Below, in pieces: positions 5,841 through 14,131 of a DNA stretch of 46,746 nt. The translations under genes were made by a program, and so were the position numbers. The notes under the pieces were generated by a model. That model ran no database searches, was not told the origin of the DNA, and worked only from the letters and a program-made list of their open reading frames with translations. The stretch's first letter is position 1, and the number at the start of each line of letters is the position of its first letter. This stretch comes from Solirubrobacterales bacterium. GTDB lineage: Bacteria > Actinomycetota > Thermoleophilia > Solirubrobacterales > 70-9. The DNA lies in contig JADGPJ010000013.1 of assembly GCA_017882505.1 (NCBI GenBank), positions 1-46,746 on the forward strand, in the 5' to 3' direction.

Positions 5841-7741
5841 GGCGACCCCACCACGCTCGGCTCGGTTGCCGGCACCTCGGCGCCTTCGCCGGCCATGATC
5901 GCGTGGCGGGCGCCGGGAACTCCGAACTCGTAGGGACCGCCGACGACACGGGGAATCTCGTCGAAGTTGAAGATCGGCGGCGGCGATGAGACCTGCCACT
6001 CGATCGAGTTGGCGCGCCAGGGGTTGGCCGGGGCACGCGGCCCGAAGCGCCAGCTGACGATCATGTTGTAGAGGAAGATGAGCTGGACGGCGCCGAGCAT
6101 GAAGGCGAAGCAGCTGATCAGCAGGTTCCAGTTGCCGAACTGGGATGCGTAGTCGGCGACGCGTCGCGGCATCCCATCCATGCCGATCCAGTGCATCGGC
6201 ACGAACGTCCCCCAGGTCCCGATCAGCGTGCCCCAGAAGTGAACGCGGCCGAGCTTCTCGTCGTACATCCGCCCGGTCATCTTCGGGAACCAGTGGTAGA
6301 TCCCGGCGAAGATCGTGAAGACGGAGCCGCCGAAGAGCACGAAGTGGATGTGGGCGACGATGAAGTAGGTGTCGGTGACGTGGATGTCGATCGGCACCAT
6401 GCCCAGCATGACGCCGCTGATGCCGCCGATCGTGAAGGTGACGATGAAGGCAAGCGCAAATAACATCGACGTCGAGTACGTGTGGATTTTGCCGAAGTAG
6501 AGCGTTCCCAGCCAGGAGAAGATCTTGATCCCGGTCGGCACCGCGATCAGCAGCGTCGTCAGCATCATCGGCACCCGCAGCCAGCTGAACATGCCGGAGA
6601 CGAACATGTGGTGGGCCCAGACCGAGTAGCTGAGGACGACGATCCCGAGCAGCGCCAGGGCCATCAACCGGTAGCCGAAGATCGGTTTGCGGGCATGGGT
6701 CGAGATCACCTCCGAGACGATCCCGAACCCGGGCAACATCATGATGTAGACGGCTGGGTGCGAGTAGAACCAGAAGATGTGCTGGTAGCTGACTACGTCA
6801 CCGCCGGCGGCGAACTGAAAGAAGTTCGTGTGGAGGAGGCGGTCGAGGAGGACCATGAACTGGGCGCCGGCGATGAACGGCGTCGCGGCGACGACCAGAA
6901 GCGAGGTCGAGAGGTTGGCCCAGACCAGCAGAGGCATCCGCCAGAAGGTCATCCCCGGCGCCCGCATGGTGATGATCGTGACCAGGAAGTTGAGCGCGGT
7001 GAGGATCGACGACGCACCCGCGAACTGCACGCCGAGGTTGAAGAACGACTGACCCAGCGGGGCTCCGGTGGAGAGCGGCGCGTAGCCGGTCCAGCCGGCG
7101 TCGAAGGCGCCGCCGGGAGCCAGGAAGCTGCCGATGAAGAGAATCCCTGCCAGCGGCAGCATCCAGAAGCTGAGCGCGTTGAGGCGCGGGAAGGCCATGT
7201 CCGGCGCGCCGATCATCAACGGCAACACGTAGTTGGCGATCCCGGCGAAGACCGGGATCACGAAGACGAAGATCATCAGCACCGCATGGGTAGAGAAGAG
7301 GCTGTTGTAGGTCGCGGCATCGACGATCTGCGTGCCCGGCTGTGCCAGCTCGGCGCGGATCAGCATCGCCATCAGGCCGCCGACGAAGAAGAAGAAGAAG
7401 GTGGTGCAGATGTACTGGATGCCGATCACCTTGTGATCGGTGTTGAAGCGGAAGTAGTCCTTCCACGTCTTGGCGCCGTGCTGGGAGTGGTCGTCGGGGA
7501 TCGTCGGCGCGCCGGCGGCCCAGCGCAGCCAGTAATCGAAGCAGCCGAACCCGGCGAGGAAGCCCAGCGGAGCGAGGATCAGCGGCACGATCACGTGCGG
7601 GTAGCCGGTCTGTTCGGTCTGGTAGAGCGGCAGGCCGGAGATCGCGCGCAGGGAGATGACCAGGCCGAAGCCGAATGCCGCGAAGGCGAGCGCGCCGAGC
7701 GCCCCTCTGGTCCATCCCGGTCGCTTGATCGCAGCCAACAT
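5837..7741 (-). CDS. ctaD: Cytochrome c oxidase subunit I, A2-type
   Basis: This 634-residue catalytic subunit reduces O2 at the heme a3-CuB site and pumps protons. Heme ligand His152 lies in STHAVLMIF, CuB ligands include the pair His377-His378 (WAHHMF), and a late helix has VAHIHFVLFGG for the other hemes. The active-site helix reads YSHPAVY (326-332), the Tyr-Ser form typical of A2-type oxidases, instead of the Glu seen in A1. The normal start (KDYFRFNTDHKVIGIQY) comes only at about residue 94; the N-terminal extension carries two extra membrane helices (about 15-35 and 48-70). GGAGGAG sits just ahead of ATG 7741. Confidence 0.96.
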   Translation of the reverse strand: MLAAIKRPGWTRGALGALAFAAFGFGLVISLRAISGLPLYQTEQTGYPHVIVPLILAPLGFLAGFGCFDYWLRWAAGAPTIPDDHSQHGAKTWKDYFRFNTDHKVIGIQYICTTFFFFFVGGLMAMLIRAELAQPGTQIVDAATYNSLFSTHAVLMIFVFVIPVFAGIANYVLPLMIGAPDMAFPRLNALSFWMLPLAGILFIGSFLAPGGAFDAGWTGYAPLSTGAPLGQSFFNLGVQFAGASSILTALNFLVTIITMRAPGMTFWRMPLLVWANLSTSLLVVAATPFIAGAQFMVLLDRLLHTNFFQFAAGGDVVSYQHIFWFYSHPAVYIMMLPGFGIVSEVISTHARKPIFGYRLMALALLGIVVLSYSVWAHHMFVSGMFSWLRVPMMLTTLLIAVPTGIKIFSWLGTLYFGKIHTYSTSMLFALAFIVTFTIGGISGVMLGMVPIDIHVTDTYFIVAHIHFVLFGGSVFTIFAGIYHWFPKMTGRMYDEKLGRVHFWGTLIGTWGTFVPMHWIGMDGMPRRVADYASQFGNWNLLISCFAFMLGAVQLIFLYNMIVSWRFGPRAPANPWRANSIEWQVSSPPPIFNFDEIPRVVGGPYEFGVPGARHAIMAGEGAEVPATEPSVVGSP

Positions 7742-7754
7742 CAGTTCTCCTCCA

Positions 7755-8546
7755 TTATGCCCCGCCCGCGCTCAGAGGCGCCGGGTTGGTTTCGGTGTCC
7801 TGGACGACCGACTCCGCCAGTGGCTGCGGAACTTTCTCTTTCAGCCCGGCGACCCACTTCTGGAACTGGCCGGGCGGCTCGACGACGACTTTGGCGCGCA
7901 TCGTGGCGTGGCCGAAGCCGCAGAGCTCGGTGCAGACCAGCTGGTAGGTGCCGACCTTGTCCGGGGTGACGATCGCCGTCGTCGTGATCCCCGGGACGTT
8001 GTCTTTCTTGATCCGCCACTCCGGCACCCAGAAGGAGTGGATCACGTCCTGGGCGTGCATCTTGAACTGGATCTGGCGGTTGACCGGGACGTGAAGTTCG
8101 CCCTGCGACCAGACGTTTCCTTTGCCGGGGTAGCCGAAGCTCCAGGCGTACTGCTGCGAGAAGACATCGACGGTGAGCGGGTTCTTGGCGGGCTTTTCGA
8201 TTTCGTCCAGGACTTTCCAGCTGTAGCCGCCACCGAAGAGGACGATGATCGTCGGGATCAGCGTCCAGGCGATCTCGAGGCGGGTATTGCCGTGGATCGG
8301 CTCGCCGTCGGATTCGTCGCCGGGCTTGGCTTTGAATTTCCAGAGCGCGTAGAAGAGCGCGACAACCACCAGCGAGAAGACGAAGGACGAGATCACGATC
8401 ATCACGTTGAGCAGGTCGTCGATCTTCGACGCCGCCGTCGAAGCCTCCTGGCCGTCCCAGTTGATCGAGAGCATCACCGCCGAGATCGCCGCGGTCAACG
8501 CGACGATCGCGGCGAGCATCTTCACTATCGGCAGGCGGCCATACAT
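7755..8546 (-). CDS. ctaC: Cytochrome c oxidase subunit II
   Basis: This 263-residue subunit carries the binuclear CuA centre that takes electrons from cytochrome c. N-terminal hydrophobic segments (about 8-27 and 46-69) and a third at 92-106 precede the cupredoxin domain. All CuA ligands are visible: His170 (HSFWVPEW), Cys205, Glu207, Cys209, His213 and Met216 in CTELCGFGHATM. No cytochrome c domain is fused to the C-terminus, which fits a separate cytochrome c such as the lipoprotein at 1301. It is first in the operon; ctaD follows after 13 bases. Confidence 0.96.
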   Translation of the reverse strand: MYGRLPIVKMLAAIVALTAAISAVMLSINWDGQEASTAASKIDDLLNVMIVISSFVFSLVVVALFYALWKFKAKPGDESDGEPIHGNTRLEIAWTLIPTIIVLFGGGYSWKVLDEIEKPAKNPLTVDVFSQQYAWSFGYPGKGNVWSQGELHVPVNRQIQFKMHAQDVIHSFWVPEWRIKKDNVPGITTTAIVTPDKVGTYQLVCTELCGFGHATMRAKVVVEPPGQFQKWVAGLKEKVPQPLAESVVQDTETNPAPLSAGGA

Positions 8547-8574
8547 GAGGCGGCGGGCATTCTATTGAAGCGGC

Positions 8575-8610
8575 GGCCGGAGGTTTTCCGGCCCCAGGTG
8601 CCCTTTGGCA
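8575..8610. other. Two small hairpins upstream of ctaC
   Basis: GGCCGGA (8575-8581) pairs with TCCGGCC (8587-8593), and TGCC-CTTT-GGCA forms a second small hairpin at 8599-8610. They lie in the 68-bp gap between the glycosyltransferase stop and ctaC start, both on the minus strand. No T-run follows, so termination is only a possibility. Confidence 0.4.
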
Positions 8611-8614
8611 CTAG

Positions 8615-9979
8615 CTACTCCGCCCCGGGCAGCTCTTCCAGTTCTCCAGCCGATGCGGCGAGGACCCCAAGGGCGACTCCCTCCCAGCTCCAGAGCCGCG
8701 CGACGGTCTCAACAAGCGTCTCGCGAGCTCTCTCCCGCTGCTCCGTTGGGAGGTCAAACCAGCGGTTCAATCTGTCGGCGATCGCCTCGATCGCGCCGAG
8801 CTCGATCGGAAACGAAAGGAGCTCGGCGACCTCCTGGGGCAGCGCCTTGGACAGCTGCGCCGAGACCTCGAGCATCCCCGAGTGCCCGGCGGAGACCGGC
8901 AGCGCCCCGCACGCCGCGGCCTCCACCGCGACCATCCCAAACGCCTCAGGGAAGGTGCTCGTCATCACCGCCGCCTCAGCCTTCGGCATCAGCTCCGCCA
9001 CCTCGTGATGCTCCAACCGCCCGATGAACTCGACCGTTCCGGCCGCGGACTTGGCAGCCTCGGCATAACCCGCCGGCGGCTCGTCGAGAAACGCCGAGAG
9101 GATCTTCAGCGGCTTCCCCTCCCCACCCTCCAACTTCCAGCCCAACCGAGCTACCTCCCGCGCGTCATCCAGATCCCCGCGTTCCAGCGCTGCCAGCAAC
9201 CTGCGCAACCCGTCCTCGTACTCGCCGAAGCCCGCGACCTCCAGCCGCGCCTCAGGGTGAGCAAGCTTCACCAGCGGCCACGCGGCCAACAACAGGTCGA
9301 CGCCCTTGGAGACGATCAGCTTTCCCACGAAGACCACCAGAGCACTTCGGTGGGAGCTCGAACCCTCTCCATCCGGCTCCCACGGGCGGAACTCGTGGAT
9401 GTCGACGCCAGGAGGTCCTAAGCGGGTCTTGGACTCGAGGTCCGGAAGTTCGGGGAGGGCCGCCCAGAGGGACTGTGCCGTGTGCCCGGAGCCGACGAGG
9501 ACGCCCGAAGCGGCTTCCATGCCTTCATAGGCATAAGGAAGGAACCGAGGATGCGGTTTGACGGTGTACTCGAGAGCCGAGCCGTGGATCTTGGCGGCGA
9601 AGGGAGAGACGTCCGCTCTCGCGAGGATCGCCGGGCCCATCACCAGGTGGTTGGCGAGGGCGGCGTCGATGCCTCCTGCGGCGTCGGCCACAACGCGGAC
9701 CGCGGCGACGTTGGCGTCGATGTAGTGGTCGAGCTCCTCGTCGGTCAGCTCCGGGAAGGATTTGACCTCGAAACCCTCGTAAGGGTCTTTGACGTAGACC
9801 GGGAGCAGGCCGCCGATGTCAGGATTGTGGATCTGGACCCCGTCGATCCTGGTCTCGCGGTCCTGGCAGAGGAGATGGACCTCGTGGCCGAGTCTGGCCA
9901 GTGCGCGAGCGAGGTTGGCGTTGTAGATGTTGCTGCCCGTTCCGCGCAACATGTAGCCATGAAATAGGAGGACGCGCAT
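8615..9979 (-). CDS. GT4-family glycosyltransferase (GT-B fold)
   Basis: This 454-residue protein has the two-domain layout of group 1 glycosyltransferases. The N-terminal half contains the acceptor-side Gly-rich loop (GTGSNIYNANLARALARLGH) and the Rossmann strand VHLLCQD. The C-terminal half contains VFVGKLIVSKGVDLLL and the EX7E nucleotide-sugar motif (PEAFGMVAVEAAACGALPV), followed by the usual GHSG loop. An insertion of roughly 50 residues (KLEGGEGKPLKILSAFLDEPP region) sits between the two parts of the donor domain. Donor and acceptor are unknown. No other polysaccharide genes surround it; the oxidase operon lies downstream on the same strand. Confidence 0.85.
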   Translation of the reverse strand: MRVLLFHGYMLRGTGSNIYNANLARALARLGHEVHLLCQDRETRIDGVQIHNPDIGGLLPVYVKDPYEGFEVKSFPELTDEELDHYIDANVAAVRVVADAAGGIDAALANHLVMGPAILARADVSPFAAKIHGSALEYTVKPHPRFLPYAYEGMEAASGVLVGSGHTAQSLWAALPELPDLESKTRLGPPGVDIHEFRPWEPDGEGSSSHRSALVVFVGKLIVSKGVDLLLAAWPLVKLAHPEARLEVAGFGEYEDGLRRLLAALERGDLDDAREVARLGWKLEGGEGKPLKILSAFLDEPPAGYAEAAKSAAGTVEFIGRLEHHEVAELMPKAEAAVMTSTFPEAFGMVAVEAAACGALPVSAGHSGMLEVSAQLSKALPQEVAELLSFPIELGAIEAIADRLNRWFDLPTEQRERARETLVETVARLWSWEGVALGVLAASAGELEELPGAE

Positions 9980-10011
9980 CGGTTCCGCTCAAGCTATTAG
10001 TCTTCGCGGCG

Positions 10012-10275
10012 ATGAACGACCGTCAGCTCTTCCGGATGCGCGCGCCGGCCTCGGGCCGCGAGGCGATCGCCGACGCCGAGCCGGGGCAGATCTACGTCGA
10101 TCGCGAGACCGGCGAGGAGATGCAGCCGGTGGCCAAGATCCTGCCGCTGGCCCCCTCGGCCTCCTCGCTGCCCCGCACCCCGGCCAACCTCCGGGCCTGC
10201 CGTCGCTGCGACCAGCTGATCGGGCTGGACGTCAGCGACTGCCCTTACTGCGGGCTTCGCCAGAGCGCGCTTTAG
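10012..10275 (+). CDS. Small zinc-ribbon protein
   Basis: This 87-residue protein has a polar N-terminus and a C-terminal zinc ribbon with Cys63, Cys66, Cys77 and Cys80 (CRRCDQLIGLDVSDCPYCG), two CxxC knuckles ten residues apart. The middle (about 26-60) contains IYVDRETGEEMQPVAKILPL. It is transcribed divergently from the glycosyltransferase and ends ten bases before the palindromic element at 10285. No family recognised beyond the metal site; it may bind nucleic acid or a protein partner. Confidence 0.7.
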   Translation: MNDRQLFRMRAPASGREAIADAEPGQIYVDRETGEEMQPVAKILPLAPSASSLPRTPANLRACRRCDQLIGLDVSDCPYCGLRQSAL

Positions 10276-10284
10276 GTCCACCAG

Positions 10285-10409
10285 CGCGTCGGGCGTCGGT
10301 AGGCCCTCCTCACTCGGTACCTCGTCGAAGGAAGCTCTTGCGGCTGTCGCCCGAAGCGCAGTTCTCCTCCTCCGCAAAACGTTCGGAGGGCCTACCGACG
10401 CCCGACGCG
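10285..10409. repeat. Structured palindromic element, copy 1 (125 bp)
   Basis: A perfect 25-bp terminal inverted repeat joins 10285-10309 and 10385-10409 (arms contain GGCGTCGGTAGGCCCTCC). Read from 10409 to 10285, the interior shares three blocks with copy 2 at 10514-10631: GAACGTTTTGCGGAGGAGGA, GGGCGACAGCC, and a 29-base block containing CGACGAGGTACCGAGTGAGG. TTGCGG can also pair with CCGCAA inside. It lies between two convergent genes, as REP/BIME-type elements often do. No ORF. Confidence 0.85.
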
Positions 10410-10513
10410 TTGAAGCTCAAGCGCGCAAGCTGCAAGCCGAGGCATGAGGGACAGTCGCCGCCGCCGCCCTTCATGAGCTTCCGTTCTTCAAACCGAGGCG
10501 AGGGCTCCGTGAG

Positions 10514-10631
10514 GCGAGCGCCGGGTACCCCTCCGAACGTTTTGCGGAGGAGGAGCGCAAAGCTCCCAGGGCGACAGCCTCCGCGGCTCCTTCGACGAGG
10601 TACCGAGTGAGGAGGGATACGCGACGCTCGC
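10514..10631. repeat. Structured palindromic element, copy 2, inverted relative to copy 1
   Basis: This copy has its own terminal stem, 10514-10534 with 10611-10631, 18 of 21 paired, but the outer stem bases differ from copy 1 (GCGAGCG at the ends instead of CGCGTCGG). The conserved interior blocks are identical to copy 1: 10529-10553 is the complement of 10366-10390, and 10588-10616 the complement of 10304-10332. GCGGAGG pairs with CCTCCGC and GGAGC-GCAAA-GCTCC forms a hairpin inside. The spacer 10410-10513 shows no gene. Confidence 0.8.
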
Positions 10632-10651
10632 CCCGCGCAGTCCCCTCGCGC

Positions 10652-11416
10652 CTACGGTTTCTTGACCAGAGTGGCCGTGTACAGCAGGCGCGCGTTCGAG
10701 TAGTAGCAGCCGTAGGTCTTGACTTTGCCGACGCCCTGTTGGGGGTGGCCGCCCTGGATGTCTTCCTTGGAAGCGCAGTGTTCGGGCAGGCGACTGCCGC
10801 GCCAGGTGTTGTCGGCGGCGACGTTGAAGGCGAACATCGGCGCCCAGGTCGGGATCGTCAGCGCCACGACCTGTCCCTTGAGCACGGTCAGCGGGTGGTC
10901 GAGGGCGAAGATCGGAGTGGTCCCGAAGTAGGGATTGAGCACCTCGAGCGGGCTCTGGCGCACGAGCGTGTATTGGGGAGGTTTGGAGCCTTCGACCGGC
11001 CGCAGGACGCCGATCCTCGCCTCGGCCGGCTGGCCGAGGAATTCGTTGAAGAAGCCGACCTCGTTCGTGGTCGTGGCCGATTCCGTCGTCGAGGGCTTGG
11101 CCAGGGTGATCGACCAGGCGACGATCTTGCCTTCGTAGGGTGCTTCGTAGGGTTTTGCGACGCCGCCGGCGATCGCCTGGAAGCCGGTGACGTGACCCTC
11201 GACCCGGCAGGGCGTGATCTCGACGTTGTTGACGATCTTGCCGGGGCATGACGCCGGCGGGGTTTCCGCGGTCTGGCCGAGCACGACGACGCGCAGCGGC
11301 GCCGAGTCGGCGTTGCCGGGGTCGGCGATCGCGACCAGGGCCGCGAGCAGGCAGGCGGCAGCCGCAATCAGCGCCCAGGCGCGGCCGGATCGGCTTGTTC
11401 TCTGTGCGGAAGGCAT
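10652..11416 (-). CDS. Secreted protein of unknown function
   Basis: This 254-residue protein starts at ATG 11416, chosen because a clear Sec signal follows (positive RTSRSGR, hydrophobic about 13-30, probable cleavage near Ala-Asp-Ser-Ala). The mature part is rich in beta-prone segments (KIVAWSITLAKP; GQVVALTIPTWAPMFAFNV) and has several Cys (SCPGKI, ITPCR, EHCAS, YGCYY) that could form disulfides. It resembles small extracellular beta-sandwich proteins of soil actinobacteria, but I do not recognise the family. The open frame extends 48 codons further upstream without a better start. Confidence 0.7.
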   Translation of the reverse strand: MPSAQRTSRSGRAWALIAAAACLLAALVAIADPGNADSAPLRVVVLGQTAETPPASCPGKIVNNVEITPCRVEGHVTGFQAIAGGVAKPYEAPYEGKIVAWSITLAKPSTTESATTTNEVGFFNEFLGQPAEARIGVLRPVEGSKPPQYTLVRQSPLEVLNPYFGTTPIFALDHPLTVLKGQVVALTIPTWAPMFAFNVAADNTWRGSRLPEHCASKEDIQGGHPQQGVGKVKTYGCYYSNARLLYTATLVKKP

Positions 11417-11547
11417 CGAATCTAGGCAACACGGGGGCAGAACCCCAGTTGCGCCGAGATTCTGCCTCTCGCGGCGGGGGAATGCGGTCGGCCCACCCCG
11501 CTTGCACGATCCCGGCCACTCGCGCGCTGTAGGGTTCCGGGCGCCAG

Positions 11548-11751
11548 ATGGAGGTTTCAAGCCGCGCAGACGAATTCATTCCAGCCGGTCTCGCCTCCTT
11601 CGGAATCGAGGCGGACGAGATCGAGCTGGCGGTGATCGGCGCCGCCCACGGAATGTTCTGGCCGCCGATCCTCGAGCTCCTCGAGCTGGACACCAGCGGC
11701 GCCGCACCGGAGCGCAGCCCCGACCTCAGCGGCCCCCCGGTGACGACGTGA
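11548..11751 (+). CDS. Small protein coupled to amidase, AtzG/GatC-like by context
   Basis: This 67-residue soluble protein starts at ATG 11548. Its stop overlaps the GTG start of the amidase (GTGA). The central part (FIPAGLASFGIEADEIELAV ... FWPPILELLELD) has the helix-turn-helix spacing of small amidase partners such as AtzG or GatC, which wrap around an amidase subunit. No Asp/Glu-tRNA context (gatB) is present, so a GatCAB role is unlikely. The assignment is from size and coupling; the sequence match is weak. Confidence 0.5.
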   Translation: MEVSSRADEFIPAGLASFGIEADEIELAVIGAAHGMFWPPILELLELDTSGAAPERSPDLSGPPVTT

Positions 11752-13121
11752 GCGGCCTCCTCGACCGCCGCCTGCGCGCGCAGGCGGCGGCGATCGCCGC
11801 CGGCGAGGCGGACCCGGCCGAGCTGCTGGAGGCGACGCTGGAGCGGATCGAGCAGCGCAACCCGGCGCTCAACGCGATCGTCGCGACCTTCCCCGAACAA
11901 TCGCGAGAGATGCTCGCGGCGGCCCCGGCCGGCCCGCTGCATGGGGTCCCGATCGTGATCAAGGACGAGTGGCCGTTGCCGTGGCGGGCGCAGCGCTTCG
12001 GCGCCGCCGAAATGCTCGCCCCGAGCGCCCCCGGCGAGTCCGGTCCCTACCGGGCGCTGCGCGACGCCGGCGCGACGATCGTCGGCGTCGGCAACATGCA
12101 CGAGCTCGGCGCCGGCAGCACCGGCAACGTCTCCGTCTACGGCCCCGCCCGCAATCCCTGGAACACCGAGCGCTGCCCGGGCGGCTCCTCGAGCGGACCC
12201 GCCGCGGCGGTGGCCGCACGCCTCGTCGCCGGCGCGGTCGGCGCCGACGGGGTCGGCTCGATCCGCTACCCCGCCGCCTACTGCGGCCTGACCGGGCTGA
12301 AGCCGACCTTCGGCCGCTCGGCAATGGAGGGCCACCACATGGCCGCGGTCTCGACCACGATCGTCTCCGGCCCGCTCTGCGCCGACGCGGCCGACTGCCG
12401 CCTGCTGGGCTCGGTCCTCTTCGGCGAGGAGCTCGTCGCCGGGGACCTGGGCCGGCTGCGCATCGGCGTCGTCCGCGACCTCGTCTCCGAGGACGTCGCC
12501 CCGGAGGTGCGGGTCGCCTGCGAGAACGCGATCGAGGCGCTCCGCGAGGAGACCGGCGCCGAGGTCAGGGAGATCGAGCTGGCCGACCTCGATCCGGCGG
12601 CGCTGGCGACCGTCCTGATCGCCAACACCGAGGGGCTGAGCGGGCTCAGCCCGAGCCGGCTCAACGACCTCGACCCCGAGCTCAGCCCGATCGGCCGCGG
12701 CCTGCTCAAGTACCGGATGCTGCTGCCGGCGGCGGCAAGCGTCAAGGCCCATCAGGTTCGTGCGCTGATGCGACAGCGCGTCGCCGCCGCCTTCGAGGAC
12801 GTCGACCTGATCGCCTGGCCGACCGTGCCGGCGGTGGCGCCGCCGCTGGAGGCGCCACTGGTCGAGCTGCCCTCGGGGACGCTCACCGCCGACCAGGCGA
12901 ACGTGCGCGGCGGGGCCCTCGCCAACCTCACCGGCATCCCCGCGGTCAACGTCCCGGTCGGGCTCTCCGACGGCCTGCCGATCGGCCTGCAACTGCAGGC
13001 GGCCTGGGGTCGCGACGAGCTGCTGCTCGACGCCGCCGAGGCGCTGGAGCGCGCCAACGGCCGCCGCTGGGTCGACTCGCTGCCGCCGCTGGCGCGGGCG
13101 GCCGAGACGACGGAGGCCTAG
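11748..13121 (+). CDS. Amidase-signature hydrolase
   Basis: This 457-residue enzyme of the amidase signature family hydrolyses C-N bonds of carboxamides. The Ser-cisSer-Lys triad is visible: Lys72 in GVPIVIKDEW, cis-Ser148 in CPGGSSSGPAAA, and nucleophile Ser171 in GADGVGSIRYPAAYCG. The glycine-rich signature deviates slightly (GGSSSGP for GGSSGGS). The C-terminal domain ends with LTGIPAVNVPVGLSDGLPIGLQLQ, typical of the family. GTG 11748 is favoured because it couples to the upstream small ORF. The ABC exporter genes begin three bases later, suggesting one transcript. Substrate is unknown. Confidence 0.88.
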   Translation: MSGLLDRRLRAQAAAIAAGEADPAELLEATLERIEQRNPALNAIVATFPEQSREMLAAAPAGPLHGVPIVIKDEWPLPWRAQRFGAAEMLAPSAPGESGPYRALRDAGATIVGVGNMHELGAGSTGNVSVYGPARNPWNTERCPGGSSSGPAAAVAARLVAGAVGADGVGSIRYPAAYCGLTGLKPTFGRSAMEGHHMAAVSTTIVSGPLCADAADCRLLGSVLFGEELVAGDLGRLRIGVVRDLVSEDVAPEVRVACENAIEALREETGAEVREIELADLDPAALATVLIANTEGLSGLSPSRLNDLDPELSPIGRGLLKYRMLLPAAASVKAHQVRALMRQRVAAAFEDVDLIAWPTVPAVAPPLEAPLVELPSGTLTADQANVRGGALANLTGIPAVNVPVGLSDGLPIGLQLQAAWGRDELLLDAAEALERANGRRWVDSLPPLARAAETTEA

Positions 13122-13124
13122 CGG

Positions 13125-14093
13125 GTGCCGGCGATAGTCGTCGAAGGCCTCGAGCGCGCCTTCGGCGAGGTGCTTGCGGTGCAGGGGATCGACCTCACCG
13201 TCGAGGAGGGCGAGATCTACGCCTTCCTCGGGCCCAACGGGGCCGGCAAGACGACCACGGTGCGGATGCTGACGACGCTGCTGCTGCCGACCGGCGGCTG
13301 CGCCAGCGTCGCCGGGCACGATGTGGTGAAGGAGGCGCGGGCGGTGCGCAGCTCGATCGGCGTCGCCCTGCAGGAAGCGGCTCTCGACCCGCTGATGACC
13401 GGGCGCGAGCTGATCCGCCTGCAGGCGACGCTGCAGGGCATCCCGACCGCCGAAGGCAGGCGCCGTGCCGACGATCTGCTCGACCGCGTCGACCTCAGCG
13501 GCGCCGCTGACCGCCGCGTCGGCACCTACTCCGGCGGCATGCAGCGACGACTCGACCTCGCCGCCGCCCTCGTCCACGAACCGAAGGTCCTCTTCCTCGA
13601 CGAGCCGACCACCGGACTGGATCCCGTCAGCCGCAAGACGATCTGGGGGGAGGTGCGGGCGCTGAACGACGACGGCACCACCGTCTTCCTCACCACCCAG
13701 TACCTGGAGGAGGCGGACCAGCTCGCCGACAACGTCGGGATCATCGACAGGGGCAAGATCGTCGCCGAGGGCACCCCCGAGTCGCTGAAAGCGGAAATCG
13801 GCCACCCCCACATCCAGCTACAGCTGGCCGAGGGCTCCGTCGTCGAGGCGGAGGCGATCCTGGCGCCGGTGGGCAAGCTGCTGCCGCCGAAGGACGGCAA
13901 GAAAGTCCTGGTCGAGGTCGAGAACGGAGCGGCGGACATCCCGCGCGTTGTCCGCGCCCTCGACGAGGCCGGGATCGCGGTCGAGTCGCTGGAGCTGGTG
14001 CGGCCGACTCTCGATGACGTCTTCGTCGAGAAGACCGGCTACCACCTCGAGGACGAGAGCGAGGAAAACGCCGAGAAGGCGCCGGTCGCCTGA
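13125..14093 (+). CDS. ABC exporter ATPase, DrrA-type
   Basis: This 322-residue ATPase starts at GTG 13125. It shows Walker A ([10 protein letters not shown], about residues 38-47), Q-loop region, signature [12 protein letters not shown], Walker [13 protein letters not shown] and the switch His replaced in context [13 protein letters not shown]. The last 90 residues form the C-terminal regulatory domain of the daunorubicin-resistance (DrrA) type, ending [16 protein letters not shown]. Two ABC-2 permeases follow, so it energises an export complex. An antibiotic, lipid or polymer substrate is possible; nothing nearby identifies it. Confidence 0.93.
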   Translation: MPAIVVEGLERAFGEVLAVQGIDLTVEEGEIYAFLGPNGAGKTTTVRMLTTLLLPTGGCASVAGHDVVKEARAVRSSIGVALQEAALDPLMTGRELIRLQATLQGIPTAEGRRRADDLLDRVDLSGAADRRVGTYSGGMQRRLDLAAALVHEPKVLFLDEPTTGLDPVSRKTIWGEVRALNDDGTTVFLTTQYLEEADQLADNVGIIDRGKIVAEGTPESLKAEIGHPHIQLQLAEGSVVEAEAILAPVGKLLPPKDGKKVLVEVENGAADIPRVVRALDEAGIAVESLELVRPTLDDVFVEKTGYHLEDESEENAEKAPVA

Positions 14094-14131
14094 ACCCCGG
14101 GCCCCGCTCGCTCCCTCGCAAAGAATCAGAT

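Noticed and set aside
6482-7969. A plus-strand open frame of 495 codons opposite ctaD
   Set aside because: Its product is mostly Asp, Glu, Arg, Gly and His without any fold, and it lies antisense to a strongly conserved oxidase subunit.
10285-10631. A CRISPR array or insertion sequence
   Set aside because: There are only two copies, in opposite orientation, with no regular spacers, no cas genes and no transposase frame.
10488-13811. A minus-strand open frame of over 1,100 codons opposite the amidase and ABC ATPase genes
   Set aside because: It is the mirror of real plus-strand genes in GC-rich DNA: composition is Arg/Gly/Asp/Val-rich low complexity, no domain is visible, and its end merges into a second reading of the secreted-protein gene.
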